From Paraburkholderia solisilvae (GTDB lineage Bacteria > Pseudomonadota > Gammaproteobacteria > Burkholderiales > Burkholderiaceae): a stretch of 47,764 nt of DNA. Position 1 is the stretch's first letter. The number at the start of each line of letters is the position of its first letter. A model generated the notes under the pieces. That model was not told the DNA's origin and ran no database searches. It saw only the letters and a list, made by a program, of their open reading frames with translations. The DNA lies in NCBI RefSeq assembly GCF_902859875.1, contig NZ_CADIKF010000056.1:1-47764 (forward strand). Direction: 5' to 3'. This document shows positions 41,248 to 47,764 of this stretch, in pieces. The position numbers were made by a program, and so were the translations under genes.

Positions 41248-42384
41248 TCACGCATGCAGCGCGAGCTTCTGCACGCGCCAGTTCAGCAGCTCCGCGACAT
41301 AAAGCACGTTCTCCGACGGACACGCCATCTCGTGAATCCAGCCGAACTGTTTCAGCTGTTTGCCTGACTCGCCGAGCACGCCGAGCAACTGGCCGTCGAG
41401 CGTCAGTTTGTAGATACGTCCCGGAAACGCGTCGGCGCTGTAGAGCACCTGGTTCGGGCCGGGAGAAATGCAGATGGCCCAGGGCGACCCGGGTGCAAAC
41501 GTGCCGGCCGCAATTTCCGCTTCGCCTGGGATATTACCGATCGCGGGGCGCGCACCGGACGGCACCGGCACATCAATCGTGATTTGACGCAAAAAGTTGC
41601 CATCGGTGTCAAACACCTGGATGCGCCGGTTGCTGCGGTCCGCGACATAGATGCGGTTGTTCGCGTCGACCGCGATGCTGTGCGGCGTATGAAACTGGCC
41701 CGGCCCGGCGCCGCGATCGCCCCATGACTTCAACCAGTTGCCGTTGCGGTCCACCTTCGCGACGCGTGAGTTGATATAGCCGTCGCTGATGTACGTGTTA
41801 TCGGACGTGTCCCATGCAACATCCGTCACCTGGCGGAACCGCCCCGGTTCCGAAGGCAGCGGCGGATTCGGATGCTTGAGCGGCGCGGTATCTTCATCGG
41901 ACGCTTCCTGCTTGCGTCCGAACACCATCGCGACGCGCCCTTCAGGGGTGAACTTGATCACCATATCCGAGCCCTTGTCGGTCACCCAGATATTGTCGTG
42001 CCGGTCGATCTTGACCGTATGCGCAAACGACCACGCATACAGGTTGTGGCCGATCTCGCGCACGAACTTGCCGTTCGGTGCGAATTCGAGCAGTTGCGCG
42101 GCCGCTGCGCCATACGCGGGCCCAATGGAATTGCCGCGCGACAGTACGAACACGTGACCATGCGAATTGACCGCGACACCCGAACATTCGCCGAAGTAGA
42201 CGTTCTCCGGCAGCCTGAGCGGATCGGCAATTGAATCGTAAGCAATCGACGGGGCGGTTTGCGCGTTCGCGAATCCCGGCGCGGCGGCGAGCGCGGCCGC
42301 CGCGGTCAGGAATTGCCGGCGCGTGAAGCCGCGTTGAGAAGGATCGGAACAGCATGGACAGAACAGCGTGTGTTGCGGTCGCAT
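41248..42384 (-). CDS. Tat-exported NHL-repeat beta-propeller protein
   Basis: The 378-residue protein starts with a twin-arginine signal ('FTRRQFLTAAAALAAAPGFANAQ', cleavage near residue 42). The mature part has repeated NHL/YWTD-like blades: 'GVAVNSHGHVFVLSRGN', 'DRHDNIWVTDKGSDMVIKFTPEGRVAMVFG', 'WGDRGAGPGQFHTPHSIAVDANNRIYVADRSNRRIQVFDTDGNF', resembling peptidyl-alpha-hydroxyglycine alpha-amidating lyase-type propellers. Enzymatic activity is uncertain. Four Cys (CPCC in the signal region and others) are mostly before the cleavage site. It follows the OprB porin by 244 bp on the same strand. Confidence 0.82.
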   Translation of the reverse strand: MRPQHTLFCPCCSDPSQRGFTRRQFLTAAAALAAAPGFANAQTAPSIAYDSIADPLRLPENVYFGECSGVAVNSHGHVFVLSRGNSIGPAYGAAAAQLLEFAPNGKFVREIGHNLYAWSFAHTVKIDRHDNIWVTDKGSDMVIKFTPEGRVAMVFGRKQEASDEDTAPLKHPNPPLPSEPGRFRQVTDVAWDTSDNTYISDGYINSRVAKVDRNGNWLKSWGDRGAGPGQFHTPHSIAVDANNRIYVADRSNRRIQVFDTDGNFLRQITIDVPVPSGARPAIGNIPGEAEIAAGTFAPGSPWAICISPGPNQVLYSADAFPGRIYKLTLDGQLLGVLGESGKQLKQFGWIHEMACPSENVLYVAELLNWRVQKLALHA

Positions 42385-42628
42385 CGAACGTTCCCCTCGT
42401 CAAGGAATGGCCGCCCGATAGTTGCAACTTTCGTTGTCCTGGTCAATCCTGTTAAACGAGAACTTAAGCAGGACGTCCCGCGTTTTACGCGGCATGCATA
42501 GGCCATGCGTGACAGTGTTGTCGAAGTAGACGCCAAGCCGTGTCGCAGCCGATTACCACACCGGTCGCGAAGCGGTTTCTTTGAGCAGGTTCAATCTCAT
42601 GCGCGCAAGCTGACGGGGTAGACGGAAA

Positions 42629-44233
42629 CTAGAACGTCACCGTCGTTTTCACGCCGATCACAAACTCGTTGCCGATGCGTTGAGCCGGATTCTCCGGATC
42701 GGGTATGCCGCCCGATGGCCGGAAGAAATACTGCGCATCGCCCTGCAATTGCCACCATGGCGCGATCTGATACTGGTAAGTCGCTTCGATTACCGTCTCC
42801 GCACTGCGCGACGGAAAGCCCGGTGTGGTTTGCGCGGTCGCGCTGGCGAGATCGCGCGCATGCGAACCGATACGCGCATAGCCAACCGCGAGGCCCGCGA
42901 CATCGTTGTCGCGTCCGCTGAATGGCGCCTTGAGCGTCACCCCGGCGTTCGCGCCGACGTCGATCAGATTGCGGTCGCCCGGCGCGCCCATCAGTTGGAC
43001 GAACACGCCGACCGATCGCGGACCGCCGCCGCCTTCTCGCCAGACCATCTGATCGGCGATCGCATAGACGCTCCAGTTGCCGTGGTGACTTTGCGGCGTG
43101 CCGCTGCTCGCGGGGCTCGCCAGCGACACGCCGTTGCTCGCCAGCCCCTGATCGTCGAACGACTGCGTGTCGTACCAGAAGCCGAGCTTCCAGGTACCGG
43201 GCAAGCCCGCGCTTTGCGCGTCGTCCGGATTCGCCGGCGGCGGATTGAATGCGTACTGCAACTCGCCGATAAAAAGCGCGCCGTCGCGCAGGCTGAAGTT
43301 CGTGCCGTGTGCGTTGAGCTGCTGCGGGTCGCCGCTGCCATTGCCGGCCGGATTGCCGCCGAATACGCCCGCGAGCACCGTGACCGCGGGCGACGGTGTC
43401 GCCCGTATGCGCACGCCCGGCGACGCGAGCGGGTACGACGGGCCGCCTGCCGGCAAATCGGTCGACGGCAGCGCGGACCAGCCGAACGTCGCGTTCATGA
43501 AGGTGCTTGCGTACTCGCTCGTCATGAATTCCTGATCGACGCTTTGCTCGCCGACCTTGATATCGACACGACCGCCCGCCAGCGCTTGCTGATACCAGAG
43601 TTCCCATAGCCGCGTCGTCGCGTCGGCCTCGATCCCGCTCGCGAACTGCAACGTTTGCAGATTGCGTGTGCTCAGACTGGTGCCGTGGATCTGCAAACCG
43701 GACACGTTGAACGTGCCGCCCGCGAGACCGAACGCCTTTTGCGTATCGACACCGACGCTGAACTCGGTGAGCCCGCCGTACGCACCGCCGCGTGCGGTGC
43801 CGCCGGACAGGTTGTTCAGATACTCGCTGGTTTCCTGCAGGCCGAATGTCACGCCGTAGCGGTCGAGCCACGGACGCAGGCCGCCGATATCGCCGAATAG
43901 CGTCGCGCGATTCCACAGTCCGGCCGGCGCCTGGGATGATGCCTGGCCGGAGTCGGGCGCCGCTTGCGTTATCGGACCTTGGTCGTTCGTTTGCGCGATC
44001 GCTTGCGCGGTGCTAAAGGCCGAAAAAACCAGAATGGCCGAACAGGCCAATGGCATCGCCATGTCGGCCATACGCGCGACCTTTGGCGGCTGCATCGCCG
44101 GCCCGCGCGGTTTCGCTCGCGCGTGCGGCCGCGGCACGCCAGTCGTTTTCACGGCCGTATGTGCAGCCGTATCCGGCGGGTGGGCGGAGCGCAGCGCATT
44201 CGCGCAGCGCGTGAGGATGGGACGAACCAGCAT
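42629..44233 (-). CDS. OprB-family carbohydrate porin
   Basis: The ATG at 44233 has GAGGTG close upstream and gives 534 residues. A long N-terminal region precedes the hydrophobic signal ending 'FSTAQAIAQ' at about residue 80, which is unusual; a downstream Met at 'MADMAMPLACSAILVFSAF' could be the functional start. The mature part has OprB features: 'LWNRATLFGDIGGLRPWLDRYGVTFGLQETSEYLNNLSGG', 'RLWELWYQQAL', and a C-terminal beta strand ending in Phe ('VIGVKTTVTF'), the BAM recognition signature. OprB porins are 16-stranded barrels letting sugars cross the outer membrane. No sugar genes are directly next to it, but the ABC operon 2.3 kb away could use it. Confidence 0.85.
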   Translation of the reverse strand: MLVRPILTRCANALRSAHPPDTAAHTAVKTTGVPRPHARAKPRGPAMQPPKVARMADMAMPLACSAILVFSAFSTAQAIAQTNDQGPITQAAPDSGQASSQAPAGLWNRATLFGDIGGLRPWLDRYGVTFGLQETSEYLNNLSGGTARGGAYGGLTEFSVGVDTQKAFGLAGGTFNVSGLQIHGTSLSTRNLQTLQFASGIEADATTRLWELWYQQALAGGRVDIKVGEQSVDQEFMTSEYASTFMNATFGWSALPSTDLPAGGPSYPLASPGVRIRATPSPAVTVLAGVFGGNPAGNGSGDPQQLNAHGTNFSLRDGALFIGELQYAFNPPPANPDDAQSAGLPGTWKLGFWYDTQSFDDQGLASNGVSLASPASSGTPQSHHGNWSVYAIADQMVWREGGGGPRSVGVFVQLMGAPGDRNLIDVGANAGVTLKAPFSGRDNDVAGLAVGYARIGSHARDLASATAQTTPGFPSRSAETVIEATYQYQIAPWWQLQGDAQYFFRPSGGIPDPENPAQRIGNEFVIGVKTTVTF

Positions 44234-44705
44234 AAACACCTCTGTCCTGCTTGCGCGCGATGCACAGGCGACGTATCGAGACGCGACAGTTTGCGCATGC
44301 CTCATGTGCAAACCGCCAGACAAAGTGAGCGGGCGGAACGCGGACCGGCATGGTCGGTCCGTGAGAAGCGCGCTAACCCCGAAACGCGGGCCAGCGGCTA
44401 AGGTATGACCTGTTGCGGCTAGCTCGCAGTGATATTGCCAGCTTTAGCCGGCATCGGACTTCCACAATGGGAGCAAGTGTCCACCGAGGGACTCCTTTCG
44501 TTGAGACGGGCGGATTTTATTCACGGTTTCCGGAATGCCGCAAGCAAAAAATTCGTTAATGTGTTTGCCGGCCGCCACGCTGCGGACGGGCCTTAAGAAC
44601 ACGCCCTAAGAGGCCTTAAGGGCCGCTGCACAAGCGCGGCGGCGCTGCGCAATCGAAAGCTTTGAAAAGTTGAGTGGCGTGGCAGACACTGATTTGCGAA
44701 TGAGG

Positions 44706-44735
44706 TTGACTCGATAATGCGTCGCTGATTAAAAT
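44706..44735 (+). promoter_or_regulatory. Strong promoter of the fused-permease transporter leader
   Basis: TTGACT (44706-44711), an 18-bp spacer and TAAAAT (44730-44735), each 5/6 to consensus, predict transcription starting near 44742. The first annotated transporter codon is 45555, so the transcript would carry a leader of about 810 nt. Confidence 0.6.
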
Positions 44736-45060
44736 CCGCGAGTCTTCACAAAAGGGGCCGTCATTGGACTCCAGCAGTAGTCGATCTCCGTACAGTTTCT
44801 CTGTCTGAACGACAGGACGTCCGCGCTTCCCTTCCAGCCGCCGTTCTGCCGTCAGGCAGGCGGTGCGCGTCTAAGCAATATCCCGTGCACCTCGTGAGTC
44901 GATCCGGCCGCCGCCGCATCCGCGCGTCCGGATGACTGGCGTTGCGAATTCGCGTTCGCGGCGCTGCGTATTCGCATCCGCTTCATGCGCGCATCGCTTG
45001 CCATTGCGATGCCGCGCCTGATCCGGCCATCATCCTGTTTTCAACAGTAAGGATATCGAA

Positions 45061-45132
45061 ATGCCCGATAGTGACAGTTACCCGATACGCCCATTCACTT
45101 TCCGTTTGTGTCTGGCCGAAGCGATCCGGTAG
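45061..45132 (+). CDS. Candidate 23-aa leader peptide
   Basis: ATG at 45061 is preceded by AAGGA with 7-bp spacing, one of the best Shine-Dalgarno sites in the window. The frame encodes 23 residues (begins MPDSDSYPIRPF, ends CLAEAIR) and stops with TAG at 45130-45132, whose last base is the first base of the hairpin 45132-45162. Precise abutment of stop codon and hairpin suggests that translation of this peptide controls folding of the stem, as in attenuation, or that the peptide itself functions. Confidence 0.5.
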   Translation: MPDSDSYPIRPFTFRLCLAEAIR

Positions 45133-45162
45133 ACGTCCACCTCAGCGAAGTGAGGTGACGTC
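45132..45162 (+). promoter_or_regulatory. Hairpin at the end of the leader peptide
   Basis: GACGT (45132-45136), a bulged C, CACCTCA (45138-45144), a GCGAAG loop, TGAGGTG (45151-45157) and ACGTC (45158-45162) form a 12-bp stem. The TGAGGTG arm resembles an anti-Shine-Dalgarno-accessible GAGGTG element. It separates the two small ORFs. Confidence 0.6.
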
Positions 45163-45216
45163 CCTCCGCTAGCGTGCTTCGGCATGTCGCGTCCAATGGA
45201 CGCCTGGAGAAGCCTC

Positions 45217-45357
45217 ATGAACTTCGCTCTTCTGTTGCCTCAACTGTCCCACATCCTCGCGTCGCACGACCATTTCGACGCGATGCCCGCGTCGCGGCCG
45301 AGCTTGCTGCATCGGCTGATCGCGTTCTGGCGGCGCCTGAAAGCCGGCGATCGCTGA
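45217..45357 (+). CDS. Candidate 46-aa small protein upstream of the fused permease
   Basis: ATG at 45217 has GGAGA six bases upstream; the frame runs to TGA at 45355-45357 (46 residues). The N-terminus is mildly hydrophobic (MNFALLLPQLSHIL), a His/Asp-rich centre follows (SHDHFDAM), and the C-terminus is an amphipathic basic helix (LLHRLIAFWRRLK). This could be a small regulatory or membrane-associated partner of the transporter, or a second leader peptide. The His/Asp cluster might bind metal, which is speculative. Two GC-rich hairpins separate it from the permease. Confidence 0.5.
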   Translation: MNFALLLPQLSHILASHDHFDAMPASRPSLLHRLIAFWRRLKAGDR

Positions 45358-45409
45358 TAGCGGCGGCTTGTCCGTCATGCCGCGCGCGGCGCGTCGCGCG
45401 CGCGGCTGT

Positions 45410-45431
45410 GCCGCCGCCTCGAGGCGGCGGC
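45410..45431 (+). terminator. GC-rich palindrome between small ORF and permease
   Basis: GCCGCCGCC-TCGA-GGCGGCGGC (45410-45431) is a perfect 9-bp stem with TCGA loop, followed 11 bp later by CTTTTCCTTG. Another GC-rich near-palindrome lies at about 45379-45404. It may act as an attenuator or terminator within the leader. Confidence 0.45.
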
Positions 45432-45554
45432 GCGCCCCGAACGCTTTTCCTTGTTCCGCAAAAACATTTTGCAGGCGGCCCGTGAGCGGCCGCGCCTGAT
45501 GCGGCGGAACACCGATTGGCCCGATGAAAAAAACAGTGTCCGGTGACGTGCACG

Positions 45555-47303
45555 ATGAACTTCAAATTCCAATCGAACCCGACTGTCCATGCATCGGTCT
45601 CGCGCGTGATGCCGAACCGCTGGGACTTCGTCGCTTTCCCGCTGATCTTCTGCGCGATTGCGATGGCGGCAAGCGGCCTGCATCAGACGCTCGCGCCGAT
45701 GTCGACGCTGCAGGACCACGCCATTTCGCTCGACCCGGCGAATCTGCCTGACTACGCGCTGCGCACCACGCTGCGCATGCTCGCGGCGATGGCCGCATCG
45801 CTTGTCTTTACGCTGACGTATGGCACGCTCGCCGCAAAAAGCCGGCGCGCGGGACAGGTGCTGGTGCCGATCCTCGACATCCTGCAGTCGGTGCCGGTAC
45901 TCGGCTATATCTCCTTTACGGTCACCTTCTTTCTTGCGCTGTTCCCAGGGCGCGTGCTCGGCGCGGAGCTCGCGACGATCTTCGCGATCTTCACGAGCCA
46001 GGCCTGGAACATGACGTTCAGCTTCTACCAGTCGCTGCGCACGGTGCCGCGCGACCTCTCCGAAGTTTCGCGCGGCTTTCATCTGACCGGCTGGCAGCGG
46101 TTCTGGAAGCTCGAAGTGCCGTTCTCGATGCCGGGCCTTATCTGGAACATGATGATGTCGATGTCCGGCGGCTGGTTCTTCGTCGTCGCGTCCGAAGCGA
46201 TTACGGTCGGCAACAACACGATCGTGCTGCCCGGCGTCGGCGCGTATCTCGCGCAGGCCATCGCGTACAAGAACCTCGCGGCGGTCGGCTGGGCCATTCT
46301 CGCGATGACGGTCGTGATACTCGCATACGACCAGTTGCTGTTCCGTCCGCTCGTCGCATGGGCCGACAAGTTCCGCATGGAGACAACAAGCGCGGGCCGG
46401 CAGCCGCAGTCGTGGCTGCTCGACATGATTCGCAGCACGCGGCTGATTCACCGCTGGCTCGTGCCGGCCGGCGCGGTGTTTGCCCATACCGCGCGCTGGC
46501 CGCTGCGCATGCCGCCGTTGCGCCCGGCCGGCGCGAGCGCCGCGCGCCGCGACACGAAGCGCGCCGGCGATCTCGTCTGGTCGGTCGCGGTGTGCGTCGT
46601 CGCGGTGTACGCGATGTTTCGCGTGGTCGCCTATGTGCGCACCGGCGTCACGCTGGGCGACGTCGGCCACGTGTTCACGCTTGGCTCGATCACGTTGTTC
46701 CGCGTGATCGTGCTGATCGCGATCTCATCGCTGATCTGGGTGCCGCTCGGCGTGCTGATCGGACTGCGGCCCGCGCTGGCGGAAAAGATCCAGCCGCTCG
46801 CGCAGTTTCTTGCCGCGTTCCCCGCGAACCTGCTGTTCCCGGTATTCGTGATCGTCATCGTGCGCTTTCATCTGAACGCGGATATCTGGCTGTCGCCGCT
46901 GCTGGTGCTCGGCACGCAGTGGTACATCCTGTTTAACGTGATCGCGGGCGCCAGCGCCTATCCGAACGACTATCGCGAAGCGGCCAGGAATTTCCGCATT
47001 CGCGGCTGGCAATGGTGGCGCCGGGTGATGCTGCCGGGTGTTTTTCCGTACTACGTGACCGGCGCGATTACCGCATCGGGTGGCGCGTGGAATGCGAGCA
47101 TCGTCGCCGAGTTCGTGCAGTGGGGCGATACGACAGTCGCCGCGCACGGTCTTGGTGCGTATATCGCGCAGACCACCGCCGCCGGCGATTTTCCAAAGAT
47201 CGTGCTTGGTATTGCCGTTATGTCGTTGTACGTCACGCTATTCAACCGCGCGCTGTGGCGCCCGCTGTATGCCTATGCCGAGTCGCGACTGCGGCTCGAT
47301 TGA
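45555..47303 (+). CDS. Fused double-permease ABC transporter (NitT/TauT type)
   Basis: The 582-residue protein from ATG 45555 joins two BPD_transp_1 permease domains (about 15-275 and 330-575). Each has an EAA-type loop: 'LSEVSRGFHLTGWQRFWKLEVPFSMPGLIWNMMMSMSGGWFFVVASE' and 'YREAARNFRIRGWQWWRRVMLPGVFPYYVTGAITASGGAWNASIVAE'. These match the nitrate/sulfonate/bicarbonate (NitT/TauT) group, usually built from two identical permeases. A 45-residue basic linker joins the halves. No periplasmic binding protein gene is seen in the window; one may follow the ATPase. The ion or substrate is unknown. The leader at 44736-45554 probably regulates this gene and the ATPase. Confidence 0.88.
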   Translation: MNFKFQSNPTVHASVSRVMPNRWDFVAFPLIFCAIAMAASGLHQTLAPMSTLQDHAISLDPANLPDYALRTTLRMLAAMAASLVFTLTYGTLAAKSRRAGQVLVPILDILQSVPVLGYISFTVTFFLALFPGRVLGAELATIFAIFTSQAWNMTFSFYQSLRTVPRDLSEVSRGFHLTGWQRFWKLEVPFSMPGLIWNMMMSMSGGWFFVVASEAITVGNNTIVLPGVGAYLAQAIAYKNLAAVGWAILAMTVVILAYDQLLFRPLVAWADKFRMETTSAGRQPQSWLLDMIRSTRLIHRWLVPAGAVFAHTARWPLRMPPLRPAGASAARRDTKRAGDLVWSVAVCVVAVYAMFRVVAYVRTGVTLGDVGHVFTLGSITLFRVIVLIAISSLIWVPLGVLIGLRPALAEKIQPLAQFLAAFPANLLFPVFVIVIVRFHLNADIWLSPLLVLGTQWYILFNVIAGASAYPNDYREAARNFRIRGWQWWRRVMLPGVFPYYVTGAITASGGAWNASIVAEFVQWGDTTVAAHGLGAYIAQTTAAGDFPKIVLGIAVMSLYVTLFNRALWRPLYAYAESRLRLD

Positions 47304-47314
47304 CGGAGGTTCCC

Positions 47315-47764
47315 ATGTCGAATCCTGAAGTGCTATCGAAAGACCCGATCCGCGACGTGCCGCGGGCCGACAACATCGGCAATGCCGACCATGCCGGCAA
47401 TATCGGCATGACTGGCAACATGCGGCACGCCGGCGACGAGGTGTTGTGCGTGCAAGACGTCCGCCACGGTTTCAACAAGGCACAGGGCGAACAACTGGTG
47501 CTCGACGGTGTGAACCTGTCGCTGCGCGAAGGCGAGATCGTCGGCCTGCTGGGCCGCTCGGGCTCGGGCAAGTCGACGCTGTTGCGCATCATCGCCGGGC
47601 TGATCGAGCCGACCGACGGCGAAGTCACGTATATGGGCAAGCCGCTTGCGGGGCCGGCCGAAGGCGTCGCGATGGTGTTCCAGACGTTCGCGCTGTTTCC
47701 GTGGCTCACGGTGCTGCAGAACGTCGAAGCCGGACTCGAGGCGCAGGGCGTGCCGGCCCGCGAG
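47315..47764 (+). CDS. NitT/TauT-type ABC transporter ATP-binding protein (partial)
   Basis: The gene starts with ATG at 47315 behind CGGAGGTTCCC, 11 bp after the permease stop, and runs off the window (150 codons visible). After a 40-residue N-terminal extension with repeated N-I-G/H-A-G units (DNIGNADHAGNIG, TGNMRHAG), the ATPase domain begins: 'VLDGVNLSLREGEIVGLLGRSGSGKSTLLRIIAGL' (Walker A GRSGSGKST) and Q-loop 'VAMVFQTFALFPWLTVLQNVEAGL'. This is the SsuB/TauB/NrtD class. Related proteins sometimes carry a C-terminal AAA-associated domain, which cannot be checked here. Confidence 0.9.
   Translation, partial: MSNPEVLSKDPIRDVPRADNIGNADHAGNIGMTGNMRHAGDEVLCVQDVRHGFNKAQGEQLVLDGVNLSLREGEIVGLLGRSGSGKSTLLRIIAGLIEPTDGEVTYMGKPLAGPAEGVAMVFQTFALFPWLTVLQNVEAGLEAQGVPARE

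Larger units (their letters stand above)
44736..45554 (+). promoter_or_regulatory. Long structured leader RNA candidate with small ORFs
   Basis: The ~810-nt stretch between the promoter and the permease contains several stems: CTGTC/GACAG (44801-44815); CCG-CTGCC/GGCAG-CGG (44841-44863); ATCCGG/CCGGAT (about 44902-44935); the 12-bp stem at 45132-45162; GCGTCC/GGACGC (45189-45203); and the palindrome at 45410-45431. It also holds two small ORFs with good Shine-Dalgarno sites at 45061 and 45217. I compared it by eye with yybP-ykoY (Mn), M-box, ykkC/mini-ykkC and SAH motifs and saw no full match. It could be a riboswitch, an attenuator, or a genuine multi-ORF operon head. Confidence 0.5.

Noticed and set aside
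44750..44900. Possible yybP-ykoY (Mn2+) riboswitch in the leader
   Set aside because: ACAAAAGGGG and CAGTAGTCGATCTCCG vaguely resemble its 5' side, but the contiguous GGGGAGUAG element and the ACAUAC 3' side are missing.
45375..46670. Long minus-strand open frame of 431 codons opposite the permease
   Set aside because: His/Arg-rich, no domain, and entirely antisense to a well-supported transporter gene.

Overview
The window looks like chromosomal DNA of a beta-proteobacterium of the Burkholderiaceae (Paraburkholderia/Caballeronia/Burkholderia type). This is an inference from high GC with strong third-position G/C bias, several gene families characteristic of that group (H-NS-type short protein, OprB porin, HutF/HutG, FtrA-type regulator, fused-permease ABC system) and dense ATGA/GTGA-coupled operons. 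No tRNA, rRNA or CRISPR array was recognised.

Left end (1-5.3 kb) is the accessory part. It opens with the last 22 codons and right terminal repeat of an IS3-family element, then a TRIC-type channel gene and an Smr-domain gene (minus strand), a truncated Mrr-type restriction endonuclease, and a type VI secretion effector cassette: a frameshifted PAAR-like gene, a Tae4 peptidoglycan amidase with Cys/His catalytic residues, and an overlapping small membrane protein that is the best immunity candidate. An unrecognised 238-aa gene follows. No T6SS structural genes are present.

5.3-13.0 kb: a methyltransferase; a six-gene operon of an IclR regulator, a polar amino-acid ABC transporter (SBP, permease, ATPase), hutF and hutG (formimidoylglutamate to formylglutamate to glutamate), without hutH/hutU/hutI; then an FtrA-like regulator divergent from a rhodanese.

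13.0-20.9 kb: a flavin reductase, a decayed acyl-CoA ligase and a succinate-semialdehyde-type dehydrogenase. Near-identical LacI-type palindromes sit just downstream of the -10 elements of the flavin reductase and dehydrogenase promoters. A Tat-exported epoxide-hydrolase-like enzyme and a divergent SDR/TetR pair with readable promoters and two distinct palindromes follow.

20.9-36.8 kb: housekeeping and accessory genes (SolA-like oxidase, a chemoreceptor with unusual topology, Ogt-type DNA repair, NnrU, a repeat-region/CPBP protease fusion, a tiny lipoprotein, an H-NS-like protein, a chalcone-isomerase-like protein, a MOSC-reductase-ferredoxin fusion next to a double-DUF427 protein, a DsbA-family protein and an EamA transporter preceded by a possible attenuator).

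36.8-47.8 kb: a carbohydrate-type ABC operon (Tat-type SBP, permease, single-domain ATPase, intrinsic terminator), a repeat-containing membrane-anchored protein, a Tat-exported NHL-repeat protein downstream of an OprB porin, and a transporter operon (fused double permease plus ATPase, cut by the window end). The last is preceded by a strong promoter and an approximately 0.8-kb leader with hairpins and two small ORFs with strong Shine-Dalgarno sites. This leader is the best candidate for something undescribed.
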